Shown here: in pieces, positions 36,291 to 47,926 of the stretch
Layout of the letters: each line of letters starts with the position of its first letter
How positions within the stretch are numbered: the stretch's first letter is position 1
NCBI GenBank assembly: GCA_029298735.1
Contig: JANSLP010000203.1
Coordinates: forward strand, 1 to 58,000
Source of the DNA: Ophiostoma sp. CBS 140.51
Lineage: Eukaryota > Ascomycota > Sordariomycetes > Ophiostomatales > Ophiostomataceae
Reading direction: 5' to 3'
DNA length: 58,000 bases
The notes under the pieces: model-generated
The model's input: only the letters and a program-made list of their open reading frames with translations
The model's database searches: none
What the model was told of the DNA's origin: nothing
Made by a program: the position numbers and the translations under genes

Positions 36291-39200
36291 ATGGCGGCCA
36301 CACGCATCGAAGGGCATAAGCCTCTCCCACGATCGGAGAGCTTACAAAAGATGCTGGACCTGGAAAAACAATACAAGGTAAGACAAGAACCCCCACCACC
36401 CAATGTCCTCTTCAGCTTCAGCTTTGACTATCGTTTTGCTTTCTCGGGTTTACGAAGCTTCTGCGGTTTCTTTCGCTTTTTACCCTTTGTCTTTTTGTTC
36501 CCCTTGCCCATTTCCCCGTTTTCTTGACTTTCTTCCCCTTCTTTGCGTCTTCTTTTCCCCCGACGTCTCATGTCTTCCGTCGATCTGACACATCTTTCTT
36601 TTTTTCTTATCCATTTATAGCTCGCCCGGCTCCAACGTACCCAGACATCGCCAACACCCGACGCTTCGGCCATGTCTTCGTTCCAACCTCAAATATGGCC
36701 GCCGGTCCCTATCCAAACCCGACGCCGAGATTCGAGAGAGTCCCTGTACCAGCAACACCAACAGCACCAGCAGCACCAGCAGCAGCTCGACCAAATAACA
36801 ACTGCTGTCCGTCGTTCGGGACCCGCATCGCCACTTTCCATCACGATTCCATCGCCGACAGATGCTGGCGAAAAGGGACAGCTGAGTCAAAAGTCTCATA
36901 GACCATCGACTCGCAATATGGCCGCCGACAGTGATGCGAAGCCAGCATCGGCAGAAAACAGCGGCGATACCACACCACGAGAGATGTCGGTGGAGTTCTC
37001 GACGCAAACGAAAAACGGTACACACTTTGAGGATGACGACGATGAGGGTTCAGAATCTGACCAGTCTTCAATATGTCAATCGCCAAGCTGGGAGGGTTAT
37101 GGCCAGAAGAAGAAGAGCAAGGAAAAGAAGCTGAAAGCCGAGATGAAGAGGAAAGAAAAGGAAAGGATGGACCAAGAACTCCGCGCCGCATCCAAGAAAA
37201 GAGCCTCCAACCGCCTCTACAAGTCTCCGCCCCTGGATAGTCCCGACCTGAATGGCCATCGCCCATCCAGCTCTGCATCATCTCGTCTCAACAGCAGTCA
37301 TGGCCTCGGCACAAAGTCCGGTCGGTTCACACCGTCTTCCAACCAAGGTCTCATCCCGGAAGTTTGGGGCATGGCTATGGGTTCTAGTCTGAGCATCCCC
37401 AAATCCCGTCCTGGCTACCCGAGATCACAATCAGCAGCTGGGTCATACAACGATCAGGATGCCTCCCGGGGGCCGGCCGTCACTATGGCACAAATACAGC
37501 AACAGAATGCCTCGGGAAACAAGAAGTCGACTACCACATCAGAGGATAGACCTACCTCATCCAGCGACAAGGTCTCGTACCCCCCGACCTCTTCGCGGTC
37601 GCACGGCCTCCGAAGCATACTTCCTACAAGCCATAGTCGCCAGAATTCAGCCTCGACTATCACGCCCGTCCCATCGAAGCCAGAAGATCTGCCCACCAGC
37701 ACAAACAACAACTCAAATGGCAACCGTCTGTACTTGACCAAGAACGTGTCTGACCAGTCGCTCAACCATACATCGGAAAAGGCGGAAAGAGGTCGGCAGC
37801 TGGTCGATCCTGCAGGGTCTGGGTCTGGGTCAGGGTCGGGGGGCGGAAGCTACGTACGCAAGGCAAGGGCACAGAGCATCGAACGGTCAATCAAAGGATT
37901 CATGCAGGAGGCGGCACTGTCCGACCCGAACTTGCTGAATGGACCCAACCGCACACAATTTGCCTACTTGGGTGCACCTCAACAACATCAACAACAATCC
38001 AACGGCGATCGCCCAAGCTCGTCGCAGTCCAAAATCACGAAGCCATTTGGTGCATCGAACGGTGTTAACGGAGCGAATGGAACGGCCACAGCTGTGGATC
38101 AGCAAAACAAAAAGAGCCAGCAGCAGCCACAACAACCATCACGGCCACAACAGCAACACCCGCTCAAGCAACACCAGCCGCCAAAACAAGCTGCTCCGCA
38201 AAAGCAGCAACAAGATGCATCGCCTCCCGTATCCGACAAGACCAAGACTCAGTCCCCTGAAAAGGACGGCGAGTCGAATACCGACTACATCAATTTTGTC
38301 TCGAAGCCGTACTCGCCGCCGAGTCTCGAACTGGCGACACCGACCAGCGGAATCTTTTCGTCAATCAAGTCGCGCATCGGCCGCCGGAGCAGCACATCGA
38401 GCGGATCGACCTCCAACACGAACAACACGGGTCGGAGCTTCAAGGAGAGGGCCATGGGCGCCATCTACTCGCAAGCGCACAGCAATATCAACAGTATAGC
38501 GGTTGTCATACCGATCTCGCAACCTCCCTCACGCAAACACTCCCAAAACTCGGCACAGACCACAGCTGCCTCGTCGATTGTGTCGAGCACCAAGAATGAG
38601 GCGTCGTCGTCGGCCTCGTCTTCGGGTAGCACCAGCCTTCAGATTCCGCAAAGAGATATAAGACGTCTGCCCAAGCCAGCTCGCGTTCTCGGCGAAATCA
38701 ACCAGGAAACAATGTCGCAGGGACCACCGGCTAGAAGCCGCCCCTCCGAGGGTTCATCGACGTCCTCTTATCACGATGATTCGTCTATTCCGCCGTCGCC
38801 TGCCAGCACACCCGACACTTCGCGGCCGCAATCGGCAAAGGGTTTGTCGGCGACCATTGAAGAGATTCAGATTGGCAGCCCTGATATGTTCAAGGCCAGC
38901 CAGGAGGACCTTACCATGACAACGCCGCAGAACAGCGAGCAAACCCAAACGACGACAACAAAGGAAGCACCAACCCAAGACACCCTGCCAAACAGACCGG
39001 CTAGTAGAACGGAAAGTGTGCGGGATGTGACTGTGGACCGGCCTCAGAGCAAGGGACGACTTCTTGATGATCTCGAGAGACCCATTAGTCGCGGTAGACT
39101 TCTCGAGAATATTGAGCGCCCTGGAAGCCGTACACGCGTTCGTGAGGAGCCCAGACAGACTCGGCCGAATGGCCACACCGAGCAGCCCATAACGGAAACA

Positions 39201-40469
39201 CACGAAGTCATTATGCTGGACTCGACACCAAACCTGTCTGAAGGTCTCGGCATTCTGGATGAAGCCTGGAGCCAATCTACCGTGACACCCGACAACGACG
39301 CCCAGTCCTTCGTGACAACCTTGACAAACCAAAAGTCGGGTACCTCGCTCAAGTCCCAGTTTGGCAACCTCAAAGAGGCTGCACTCTTGGCAGAGGCACA
39401 AAACTCTCTCGGTGTCCATCCGGCATTGATCAACCACGAGCACGAGCCCGCACCTCCCGCATACAACCATACCCTGCAGGAGGTCGACGAGTCAGAGTTC
39501 TTGGATGGTAACAATGGGGTCGAGGAGCAGTTGCAGCCATCACCTGAAAAAACGCTGCAGAGAAACTCGTTCCGGAAGGCCGAGAAGCGGACCAGCAAAC
39601 AGGCCAAGCATATGTCGGTAGTCAACGAAGAGCCTCGCCTAGCAGACGATGGCGGTCATCATAACCAGCGCGCTTCGTCTCCCACCCCTGTGGGCAGCGA
39701 CCCACGGAAAACATCGACCGATGTTAGTTTCTTGCCTCCTCTCCGGCATGAGGCTTTTATCCCGCCCAAGTCCAAGGCCCGGAACTCGGCTCCGCCAACC
39801 AAGCATGTCGACCACGAAGCGCAGCTGACGTCGCAACAGGACACGGCTGCCTTGGCGAGCCCTGTGCCTACTACTGCGACTACGGCCGCACCTGAACAAG
39901 CAGCACCTCCATCATCGGCATCTGGGCGTAGCTCGCCCAGTGCCATGTACCTGCAGGAAGCTCGCCGCTCAGCACCCCTAGTGTCGTCGCCGCTTTCCAA
40001 CGTCATCCGGTCGGCCAAAGCCAATATGTCGACCCCGTCGTTGACACGGCCGCCCCTCAAGACGTCGGCGTCATTTTCGAGTGGACAACATCTCGCTCAC
40101 ACGGGCACAACATTCTTGCCTCTTCCGCCAACGACGACAACAAGCAGTGGTTCTTCAGGGAAATCACCAACGTCGCCACGCTTCCGCATCCCGGCTCACG
40201 AGCCCGAGCAGCTGGCGAAACAAACTCCTCAATCGAAACCCATGGCCAAGATGCTCGTCGAGTGCTGCAATTGCAAGTTCTTCCACGACATGCCGTCGCG
40301 CGTGTACGAGTGCATGGCGCAGCCCGATGCCGTCGTCACAGACCGCGACTTGGGCGTCTCGGGTGCCATTACGACCATGGTCAAGTGTCCCTGGTGCTCG
40401 CACAATATGAGCACGCAGTGCTGTGCAGGCTATGCCGCCGTAGTGTACCTCAAGGAGAGGCTGCACTAA
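36291..40469 (+). CDS. Large disordered protein with Cys-rich C-terminal domain, function unknown
   Basis: Two exons, 36291-36377 and 36621-40469, join in frame across a 243-bp intron (GTAAGA...TTTATAG) and encode 1311 residues. The N-terminus is MAATRIEGHKPLPRSESLQK. Most of the protein is Ser/Thr/Pro/Gln/Asn-rich and probably disordered, with a highly charged helical segment (GQKKKSKEKKLKAEMKRKEK, about residue 160), short Gln/His runs, and a small internal repeat of the form RPxSxGRLLxxxERP. The last about 70 residues look folded: LVECCNCKFFHDMPSRVYEC, then VKCPWCSHNMSTQCCAGYAA and KERLH. The paired cysteines suggest zinc binding. I do not recognise a named family. The similarity of this ending to other ascomycete hypothetical proteins is an impression, not a search result. 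Confidence 0.85.
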
Positions 40470-41125
40470 GGATGTGCGTGGCTGTTGGCAGTTTTACTTC
40501 TCTTTGTTAATTTCTTTTTGTTTGTTTTTCTTTTTGACCTTCAATTTGTGAATAGTTTGATAAAAATTGCGCTCTCTTTTCATTGTTTTCATTTTGGATC
40601 TAGCCCCGATTTTTCATTTGTTTTGATTTTTGTCTTGGCATTTCTACTATTTCTGCACCTCCTCCTTTAGTCCATCGTTTTGCGTACAACCAAAATATTT
40701 CTTTGCCAGATTTTTTCATTTCTGCAAACACAAAGTCATTCGTTCATTTTCGCTACCATTTGCTATCTTTTCTTCTATACATTAACATCATTTTGATACA
40801 TTCATTCTTACCATTTGGCCTGGTTTCATTCAGGGTGTAGTTTTTCTTCTTTTGTTTTTCTTTCGTTTACTTCTTTTCATAGCAGCATTTTTTGCTCGTC
40901 ATTATTTGACCATTCAGTTATTCTAAAACGCTTTCTTCATCTTCAGTTCAGATCAAGCCATCACCAATCACTATTATCTAAATACAAAGCAAGCTATCAT
41001 TATCCATATCCATAATTAAAACCATTATGTAGCCGTGAGAGTAAATCGTCGTAAAAGATAAAGAGAGAGAGAGAGCCCGCAGCAAAATAATGCAGCCCCC
41101 AGAAGTGAACCCGAAACAAACTTGT

Positions 41126-41168
41126 GCTTCTTTTATTGTTGCTTCTTTTATTGTGCTTCTTTTATTTT
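41126..41168 (+). repeat. Tandem repeat of GCTTCTTTTATT (three copies)
   Basis: Copies start at 41126, 41141 and 41155, separated by 2-3 bases. In one frame it would read as poly-leucine, which explains an apparent hydrophobic start of the following ORF. Confidence 0.85.
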
Positions 41169-41270
41169 GCCTCAGAGTTCATCAAGAACGTTTGGAAGAC
41201 TGACAATTCCTCCCCCTTGATACGTTTTTATTGGGTGAAGGGTCTAAACCCAGGACCCAAGGGGGAAATG

Positions 41271-41561
41271 CATCCGTTCATCACTGGTATATCATCGGAG
41301 GGTGTCCCTGCGCAGCGCAGCCTCATTACGCGTGACGGGCCTGTGGAGGGCCAGCTAGAGCGGATGCGCCTCCTCCTGGCAAGGGTGGGTCATAATGTCA
41401 CGAATCTTCCAGCCCCGGATACACCATTAAGGACGGGGCTCATGAACGGAACGAATATGGACGCCAATGCTGATACAGCGACAACGATGGATTTGGACGA
41501 CGTTAAGGATGTTGAGGACATTGGGCGTCAGCGGGCCCATGCACTGCTGGGCCTCTTTTGA
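41271..41561 (+). other. Small ORF of uncertain status (about 96 codons)
   Basis: From the ATG at 41271 the frame encodes MHPFITGISSEGVPAQRSL and so on, ends in an acidic Asp-rich tail (MDLDDVKDVEDIGRQ), and stops at 41559-41561. The base composition is more GC-rich than the flanks, as in a coding exon, and the same frame is open upstream to the tandem repeat. No family is recognised. It could be a small gene, the 3' remnant of a broken gene, or chance. Confidence 0.25.
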
Positions 41562-42040
41562 AAAACGAGCAGGTAGGGAAATCAGACAAGGCAGGCGTTT
41601 TTGGCGTGATATTTTCCTTTCTGTTATACGAGACGGAGTGGTCCGTAATGGCCATAATTATCGGGAGATTTTTGTATATCGAAACTTGAAGTTCAATTCA
41701 CTCATGCTATGCACTAAGCTTAGCATGATTAGAAAGTCTAAACTGTCAGTCAGTCAGTGTATTGATCCGTCCTGTAAATTTTGGCCGGTATGAATAGCGC
41801 CCGCATGTCACCACTAGCACGTAATAGACTGCACCAATCCGAGCCTCCCCCACATTGAAGTAAAGGCGGTCAGAAAAATGTCGGCAGAAAAATCGGCCAA
41901 GTAATTATTTCTCCCACCATAATTATTCAGGTTTTCTCTCCTTCATTAAATCTTTCTAAGAGTTCTACTCCACACATTACCGCTTCTTCTTTTCCGAACA
42001 CAACAATCTATACGGCACACTCACGATACCATCCGAAAAC

Positions 42041-42364
42041 ATGGTCCAAGGCGCGGTCAAGAAATCGGCAAAGCCGGTTTCCAACTCTCGCAAAGCGAAG
42101 AAACAGGCCATCGCCACAGGTGCTGGTGGTGCTCCCAAACGTTTTACCCGGGTCACCAAGGCACCACGCTCAGCCAAGGCTGTGAAGGCCCATGCTAGCA
42201 CTGGCAAGGTCATGAAGAAGTTTTCTTCCGGCCTCGCTGCGAAAACTGAGGCAATGCTTGGCGACCGCGCTGGTCATCTCGAGCTGATCGGCCCTGGCAA
42301 GAAGAAGGGTGTTGACCGCAAGAGCGACAAGGCGCACCAGGCCGGCTCGCGGCGGTTTGGTTAG
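42041..42364 (+). CDS. DUF2462 / UPF0390 small basic protein
   Basis: A single-exon gene for 107 residues, very Lys/Arg/Ala-rich. The start MVQGAVKKSAKP and the later APKRFTRVTKAPR, MKKFSSGLAAKTEAMLG and C-terminal lysine-rich ending match the layout of the eukaryotic UPF0390/DUF2462 family (human C19orf53 relatives). Members are small nuclear or nucleolar-type basic proteins without a defined biochemical role. The stop codon lies only 15 bp from the stop of the convergent decarboxylase gene, so the two 3' UTRs must overlap. Confidence 0.85.
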   Translation: MVQGAVKKSAKPVSNSRKAKKQAIATGAGGAPKRFTRVTKAPRSAKAVKAHASTGKVMKKFSSGLAAKTEAMLGDRAGHLELIGPGKKKGVDRKSDKAHQAGSRRFG

Positions 42365-42379
42365 AGAATCCGCCCAGGC

Positions 42380-44216
42380 TCACGAATCACCCCTAGCGAC
42401 TGCGTTCCTCAAGACTGTCTCGACGACCTGCAGGTCTCCCTCGGCCACACGCCAGCTGCTCACGGCCACGCGGCAAGCAGGCCGGCCACGCCACGCCGTG
42501 GGACTGACGTACATTTGGCGGGAAGCGTTGATACGGGTGGCCAGGTCGGCGTTGATGGCTTCGTCTTTCGCCCAAAATAGAACACCTATGTGTGTGTCAT
42601 CGTCCGTGTCCTCGTCCCCGAACGTCTCATACTCTGGCAACTTGCGCAGTATCTGCCGAATTCCACGCGCCAGCCGCACCATACTTGCCAGAATAGCAGC
42701 AAGTCCCTCACGCCCCTCGCTCAGCAGAACTGCATAGACAGGTAGCGCACGGAACCGACGTGAATTCTCGATGCCCACGTTCATCGGGCTTGGAACAGAT
42801 GGGCCATCGCGGTCGGATGTCGAACCGGCTGCACCTCCGGTCAAATAGGCGGCATTGGCGTTTTGAAAAATTTCTGATTGCAGGCGGGCGTGCCGGGAGA
42901 AAAAGATGCCTGCGTCGTACGGCTGCAATATACCCAAATTTAGTTTATGCTCCATGATATAATTTACGTCCGTTCTTTCTCCTGCATTCTCCCTTTCTCT
43001 ATTTCTCTTCCTACTCACCACATTGAGAAGTTTGTGACCATCGGATGTAATGCTGTCGGCCAACTCCAAGCCGTCTGTGTACTGTCGAATGCGAGCAAAC
43101 TCGGGAGTGTCTGGCAAGGCTCTCGTAAACAGTCCGAATGCTACGTAAAATGAGGACAAAGACGCGGCAGTTAGCACAGAATGGAAGACACAGAGGATTG
43201 CGGGGAGGATCCGTACCGGCGTCAACATGGATCCATGCGCCGTATTTGTCGGCAAGTACCCGCAGCCTTTGCATATCGGCCAGGCCAGTCGTCGCAAAGC
43301 GGCCAGTATTGATCTCACCAGCGCTGACACTAATAATATATGCCACGGAGGAGCCACTTTTGCCTTCGTTGCCTACGAAACGAGATGCATCTGCAAGCGT
43401 CTTCTCGACGGCAGAAATGTCCAGGCGCCACGGTTCAGTATCGCTGTACGGCAGGTCCACGAGGGCAGCACGGCCCAAGCCGACGATACTCGCGGCCTTG
43501 TACAGCGAGCTGTGGCCCATACTTGTGAGAATGCGGATATCGGACACACCTGCCTCCTGGCAGGCTCGGAGAAGACCAAGCTCCGCCACGGCATTGGGTG
43601 CCGCTGCGACGCTGTCGGCCGTCTTACCAGACGCGCCACGCCGTAGCTGCAGCCGGTTGCTTATGACAGCTTCGCGGCCCATGGCCAGCCCGAGCACGTT
43701 GCTTGCCGTCGCACCAGTCGTAAAAATACGACCTGTCCAGTCGCCGTTGCCCAGGCCGAAAACATCTGCAAGCATCTGCAGCGCGGCAGCCTCGACAGAC
43801 GTGCTGACTGTCTGCGCGGGGAGATGTGCATGCAGATTTTGGTCCAGCGCAGTAACGATGTTGTCTGCAGCCTCGGCCACGGGTAACACGCTGCCTGTAA
43901 CAAAGCCGTAGTAGCGGCCGCTTAGATTCTGGCCATTGAGTGCGGGGACGACGGTGTCGAGAATGTGATCAAGTGCTGCCCGGGTGCCGCGTGGCTGCAG
44001 GTAATCGGCCTGGCCTGGCTTAGGCAAAGCCGAAAGGGCCGCCTGGACTCGTGCCGGCGCCGGTAGCGTGGGAGCTGTGTTGTCATTTTTGCCATTTCTG
44101 TCATTGGCGTCTGCTCCCTGCTCTACAAGTCGGGTGATGGCCGTGCGCAAGCGCAGGTATGCATCAGAGAGAAACCTGGGGTCACTGTTGCTGTCGGTTT
44201 CGGTAATGGAGGACAT
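42380..44216 (-). CDS. PLP-dependent group II decarboxylase (aromatic/glutamate decarboxylase-like)
   Basis: Three minus-strand exons, 44216-43217, 43140-43019 and 42922-42380, give 554 residues. Intron 1 is 76 bp (GTACGG...ACGTAG) and joins HVDA to AFG. Intron 2 is 96 bp (GTGAGT...TTGCAG), a multiple of three without an in-frame stop. Group II features are the substrate-side segment with GRYYGFVTGSVLP, the cofactor loop TTGATASNVLGLAMGRE, the pyridine-stacking/Asp block WIHVDAAFG, and the Schiff-base lysine in SDGHKLLNVPYDAG (K370). The family removes the carboxyl group of an amino acid such as an aromatic residue, glutamate or diaminobutyrate. The substrate cannot be assigned here. It appears to be a soluble cytosolic enzyme, with no signal peptide. 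Confidence 0.93.
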
Positions 44217-46559
44217 GATGAGGAATTGACGGTGTGAAAAATGGCAATGACGGCGAGATCAGGCAGGCTGACTTTGATGTCTGGGACAGGAACAGCGCGA
44301 GGGGTGTTGGTGGTTGGGGTGCAAGCGATTATTATGTGTCGTAAGCTTTCGAACTGTGGAGAACGATGATCTTTCTACCCTTGATTACTCCGTGTTGCAA
44401 GAAAGTTGACAATATGGTGAACATGCGACCGATTGCCTGCCTTATCGTCTTCTTTATCACGGCGTTTGCTCAGGATCGTGCCCCCTGGTCCTTCCCCTCG
44501 ACGGCCTATGCTCCTTCCTTTTGTGGAAAGAGAGGGGCTAACAGGATCAAAATAATACCCGCGTACTTCGTAGTCACTATCGTGGTATGGACGTGGTATG
44601 GAGAGCTCCAAACGTTGAGGTCTGTGGTGCCTACAAAGTACACAATTAGCAGGGCGCCTTTGCCTGCTCTGAACCAGCTACTTCATATACGAAGTTGTGC
44701 CTCAATACCAACGTCATCATGATATATGAAATGTCACTTGACTCTGAATATCGATAAAGCAAGGGATACGGCGAGCGGAATTGCCCAAAAATCTACACGT
44801 TAAACGCCAGCCAGTCCAACAATTAATAGCGGCTCTTGAGTGCAGCTATTGGGCCCAGGACCTCGGTGTTGGGTTGAGTGTCGTCCAAAGAGGCCTGGTT
44901 TCTGGTTGCGATTTCTCTCAGTTGGCTGGCGATATTGGCAACCCGTTAGTCAACAGGGCTGGAGTTGTCTATGCTGTGAACCAGCGATTTTAGTGCGGTA
45001 GGTTAATTAGGCTAGTAGGCCTAGGTAGGTCTTTCCTTTCCCTCCCTTTCTTGTCCGTTGCAAGGAATCAAGGATTTTGACTCCTTCTCGGTCTTCCCGG
45101 AGTCTACACAAAGTCTTAACACCACTGAGTAAATCCTAACAACAAATATGTACAAAGCACAAAACAAAAACAACAAGAGCCATGTCGTACAAAATCGGTG
45201 TACAACGTATTCCCATCTCCCAACGACACGGGGTGACCCTCACTACACCCCACATGATTCTTTGTGTGCAAGAATATTATCTGGCGAACAAGTCCTGCTC
45301 CAGTGCTCAGCATACATTACTCAGTATTAGCTCCAACGGCCTTGTGCGACGTTTGTGTCTAGCTGGCCCGAGTGATTGGGACGCCCCCCAAAACCCGACA
45401 GCGTGTTCCCCACCCTCCAACTCGTCGTCCTGTATTACGGAGTGCTCCGTTTGACACCCTTTGACAGCTGAAAGGACGCACAAGTGCACTTTCCCTTTGA
45501 CAAGTGCGCAAGTCCACGCGCAAGTCAATTCCGAGCGGCCATGACAGCTCAGACTACTCAAACTACTCAGACTACCCAAGCACTCAGACAGCCCTTGCGT
45601 CATGGTCCATGCATCTCAGAAGGGACATGCAGAACACCACTGTCCTGTCCAAATCAACCTTGTCTGTTGGAACCGACCTCCATGCCAATAGTCGTAGCCT
45701 GCAACATCACCCCGCCTCCCAGCATATCCTACAAACTGACCTGCAACCTCCACCGCCTCAAGCAGCCCAGACCCGTCAGCTGCCTGATTCTAGAGAGAGA
45801 GCAGCTGAGTAGTACGTCTCATGTTGCTTTGGGTGGTTACCTACTTGTACCTTTCAAGCCGTGTTTTCGACGGGAAGGCCGAACCCGCTTCTTTGGGTTT
45901 CCTGGCTGGTGGCTCTGATCGAGTCAATTCCCCGTACAGATCTGGCCAAATCCCGTCCCATCCCAATGGGCTCTCACCCCTTCTTCCCATCACTCTTGCC
46001 CCCATTTTTGCCAAATTCCCGTCTTTCATGTTTTTTCCTTATCCTTTTTTTCTTATCCCTTCATTATTCTTGTTGTCGGCCAACTTTCAGTCAGAACGGC
46101 AACATTTACAAGGAAAGCGTGCTCTACACATCCAGGACAAGTATTAGCTGGACTCGCGAGAATTGGGAAGCCAAATTGGGGTCTAGCACCAACAAACTCT
46201 CTCTTCTGTCTAGTCCATCCTAGCACGAAGTTAAAGTATTCATACGAGATGCCCCTCTTTTCCTTCTCCAACTACATCGATAACGCTTTGTCTGTCTTTG
46301 GCATCTACCTTTTAAACGCAGCCCTTCTTCACCTACTCTTCTTTGTGTTTTTTTTTTCTTTTTCTCTTCTGTATCACTTCTCATCTGTCCAATCCGCCAG
46401 CATATAACATCGTTCATTCATCGTTCATCCCCACTTCCTGTCTCTTCTTCACTATCACACCCCAGCCAGAACAGCAACACAGGCTGCGTCGTCCCTTTCT
46501 TTCTACGCCGTGAAAGAAACATTAAAAGCACCACGCCTGCAACAGCAAACAATGCTCCC
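44217..46559. other. Intergenic region between divergent genes, no gene seen
   Basis: 2.3 kb between the decarboxylase start and the methyltransferase start. It contains three or four GTACTYYGTA-type words (near 44385, 44573, 44631 and 45434), a TAGG-rich stretch near 45000-45030, and a C+T-rich leader from about 45.9 kb. ORFs here are short and unrecognised. Confidence 0.5.
45549..45590 (+). repeat. Imperfect 10-bp tandem repeat (ACTACTCAGA-like)
   Basis: Four imperfect units of a 10-base word containing ACTACTCA follow each other. It is simple-sequence DNA in a spacer. Confidence 0.7.
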
Positions 46560-47926
46560 ATGGACGGGGAAGAGAGCACCGAGAATTTTCGGTTTACGTT
46601 TCACGCATTACTAGACGACTCGGTGACTATCGAAGTAGATGTGAGTAGCCCTCCCCTAAACAGCGAGTCCTGGTCTCATGCTTTTCATTGCAGCTAATCG
46701 AAAACTCCGTGTGTCTAGCCAGAACTGAATGGTGGGGATAATTTGTTCGTCGAGACCGCATCTTCCCACCCTTCATACAACATGCCAATGTTCTAACCCA
46801 TGGATAGAGACGGCGTTTCCCTAACGGAAAGTATATTCAATTACCAGAAGGAAAATGGCCGCACATATCATGCGTATAGGGCAGGGTGTAAGTACTAAGA
46901 GCGGATCAAACGGATCAAACGGATCAATTGCTGTCTATGAAGCAGTCTCTTGCATAAACAATAAAACGGACACCATTTGCTAACCAGGTGCAACAAACAG
47001 CATACCTCTTCCCAAATGACCAAATTGAGATCGAGCGACTGGACAACCAGCACGAGCTCATAAAGATCCTTCTGGACAACCAGAACTACCTGGCACCGTG
47101 GTCACGGGATAAGAACCCGCCATCCAAAGTGCTTGACGTCGCCACAGGCACCGGCCGTTGGGCAGTGGAGCTGGGCGATGAATTTCCCACGGCCACCGTT
47201 GTCGGCATCGACCTGTCGCCCATCCAGCCGAATCTCGTGCCGCCTAATGTCAGCTTCTTTGTCGAGGACGCTTCTGAGAGCTGGGAGGATGAGGATGCCA
47301 GCCTCGATTACATCCACACCCGCTTCACGACCGGCTGCTGGGGTGACATGTACGTGGACATCATCTGCAAGGCGTTTGCCAGCCTGCAACCTGGTGGCTG
47401 GCTCGAGTGCCAGGAGCTTCAAGACATAGTATACAGCGATGACGGTTCCCTAACCGAGGACATGCCATTGTTTGTGTGGTGTCGCGACATAGTTGAGGCC
47501 AGCGTCCGGTCCAAGCGGCCGCTCGTGGGTGCGGCGCAGCTTCGAGGTTGGCTCGAGGCTGCCGGGTTTGTCGACGTGCAGGAAAAGGTGTACAAGCTGC
47601 CGATCAATGGCTGGCCACGCGACCCGCGTCTCAAGAAGATTGGGGAGATGTGGCAGCTGAATATGCAAACCGGCTTACAGGCCTTTAGCTACGGGTTCAT
47701 GCACCGGGTCCTGGGCAAGAGCAAGGCAGAGATCGAGGTGTCACTTGTGGACGTCCGCAAAGACATTGTCAACCCGCAGATCCATGCGTACAATCGGTTC
47801 TTTGTCGTGTGGGGGCGCAAACCTGAGTCCACTCAGATGGTATCGCGTGCAGCATCTATTTCAACCGCGGCGTCGTCAGGCTCACCCACAGTCTCGACGC
47901 CAACCTCGACGCTGACCATGCGGTAG
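46560..47926 (+). CDS. LaeA-like SAM-dependent methyltransferase
   Basis: My best model has four exons, 46560-46640, 46694-46710, 46808-46887 and 47001-47926, giving 367 residues. Exons 3 and 4 are well supported: they join NYQKENGRTYHAYRAG to SYLFPNDQIEIERLD, the standard entry of LaeA/UMTA-type methyltransferases, and the CTAAC branch at about 46981 fits the acceptor at 47000. The 17-nt exon 2 is weaker (donor GTGTCT) but is required to keep frame. The SAM-binding motif I is VLDVATGTGRWAVELG (from about residue 103), followed by VVGIDLSPIQP and LEDASLDYIHTR-like motifs. The C-terminus is Ser/Thr-rich. Relatives methylate small molecules or act like the LaeA regulator of secondary metabolism; which applies here is open. 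Confidence 0.82.

Larger units (their letters stand above)
40470..42040. other. Intergenic, T-rich 3' flank plus a small uncertain ORF
   Basis: The first 600 bases are T-rich, consistent with the 3' UTR of the upstream gene. A short tandem repeat and a 97-codon ORF in the middle are listed separately. The last 150 bases precede the DUF2462 gene and hold its promoter. Confidence 0.5.

Noticed and set aside
38754..39625. Antisense frames of about 190-240 codons within the 1311-residue protein gene
   Set aside because: They are shadows of the sense coding sequence without recognisable domains.
21876..47926. A secondary-metabolite cluster made of the MFS pump, SDR, bZIP, decarboxylase and methyltransferase
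   Set aside because: The genes are spread over 26 kb among housekeeping genes, and no PKS, NRPS, terpene synthase or other backbone enzyme is present.
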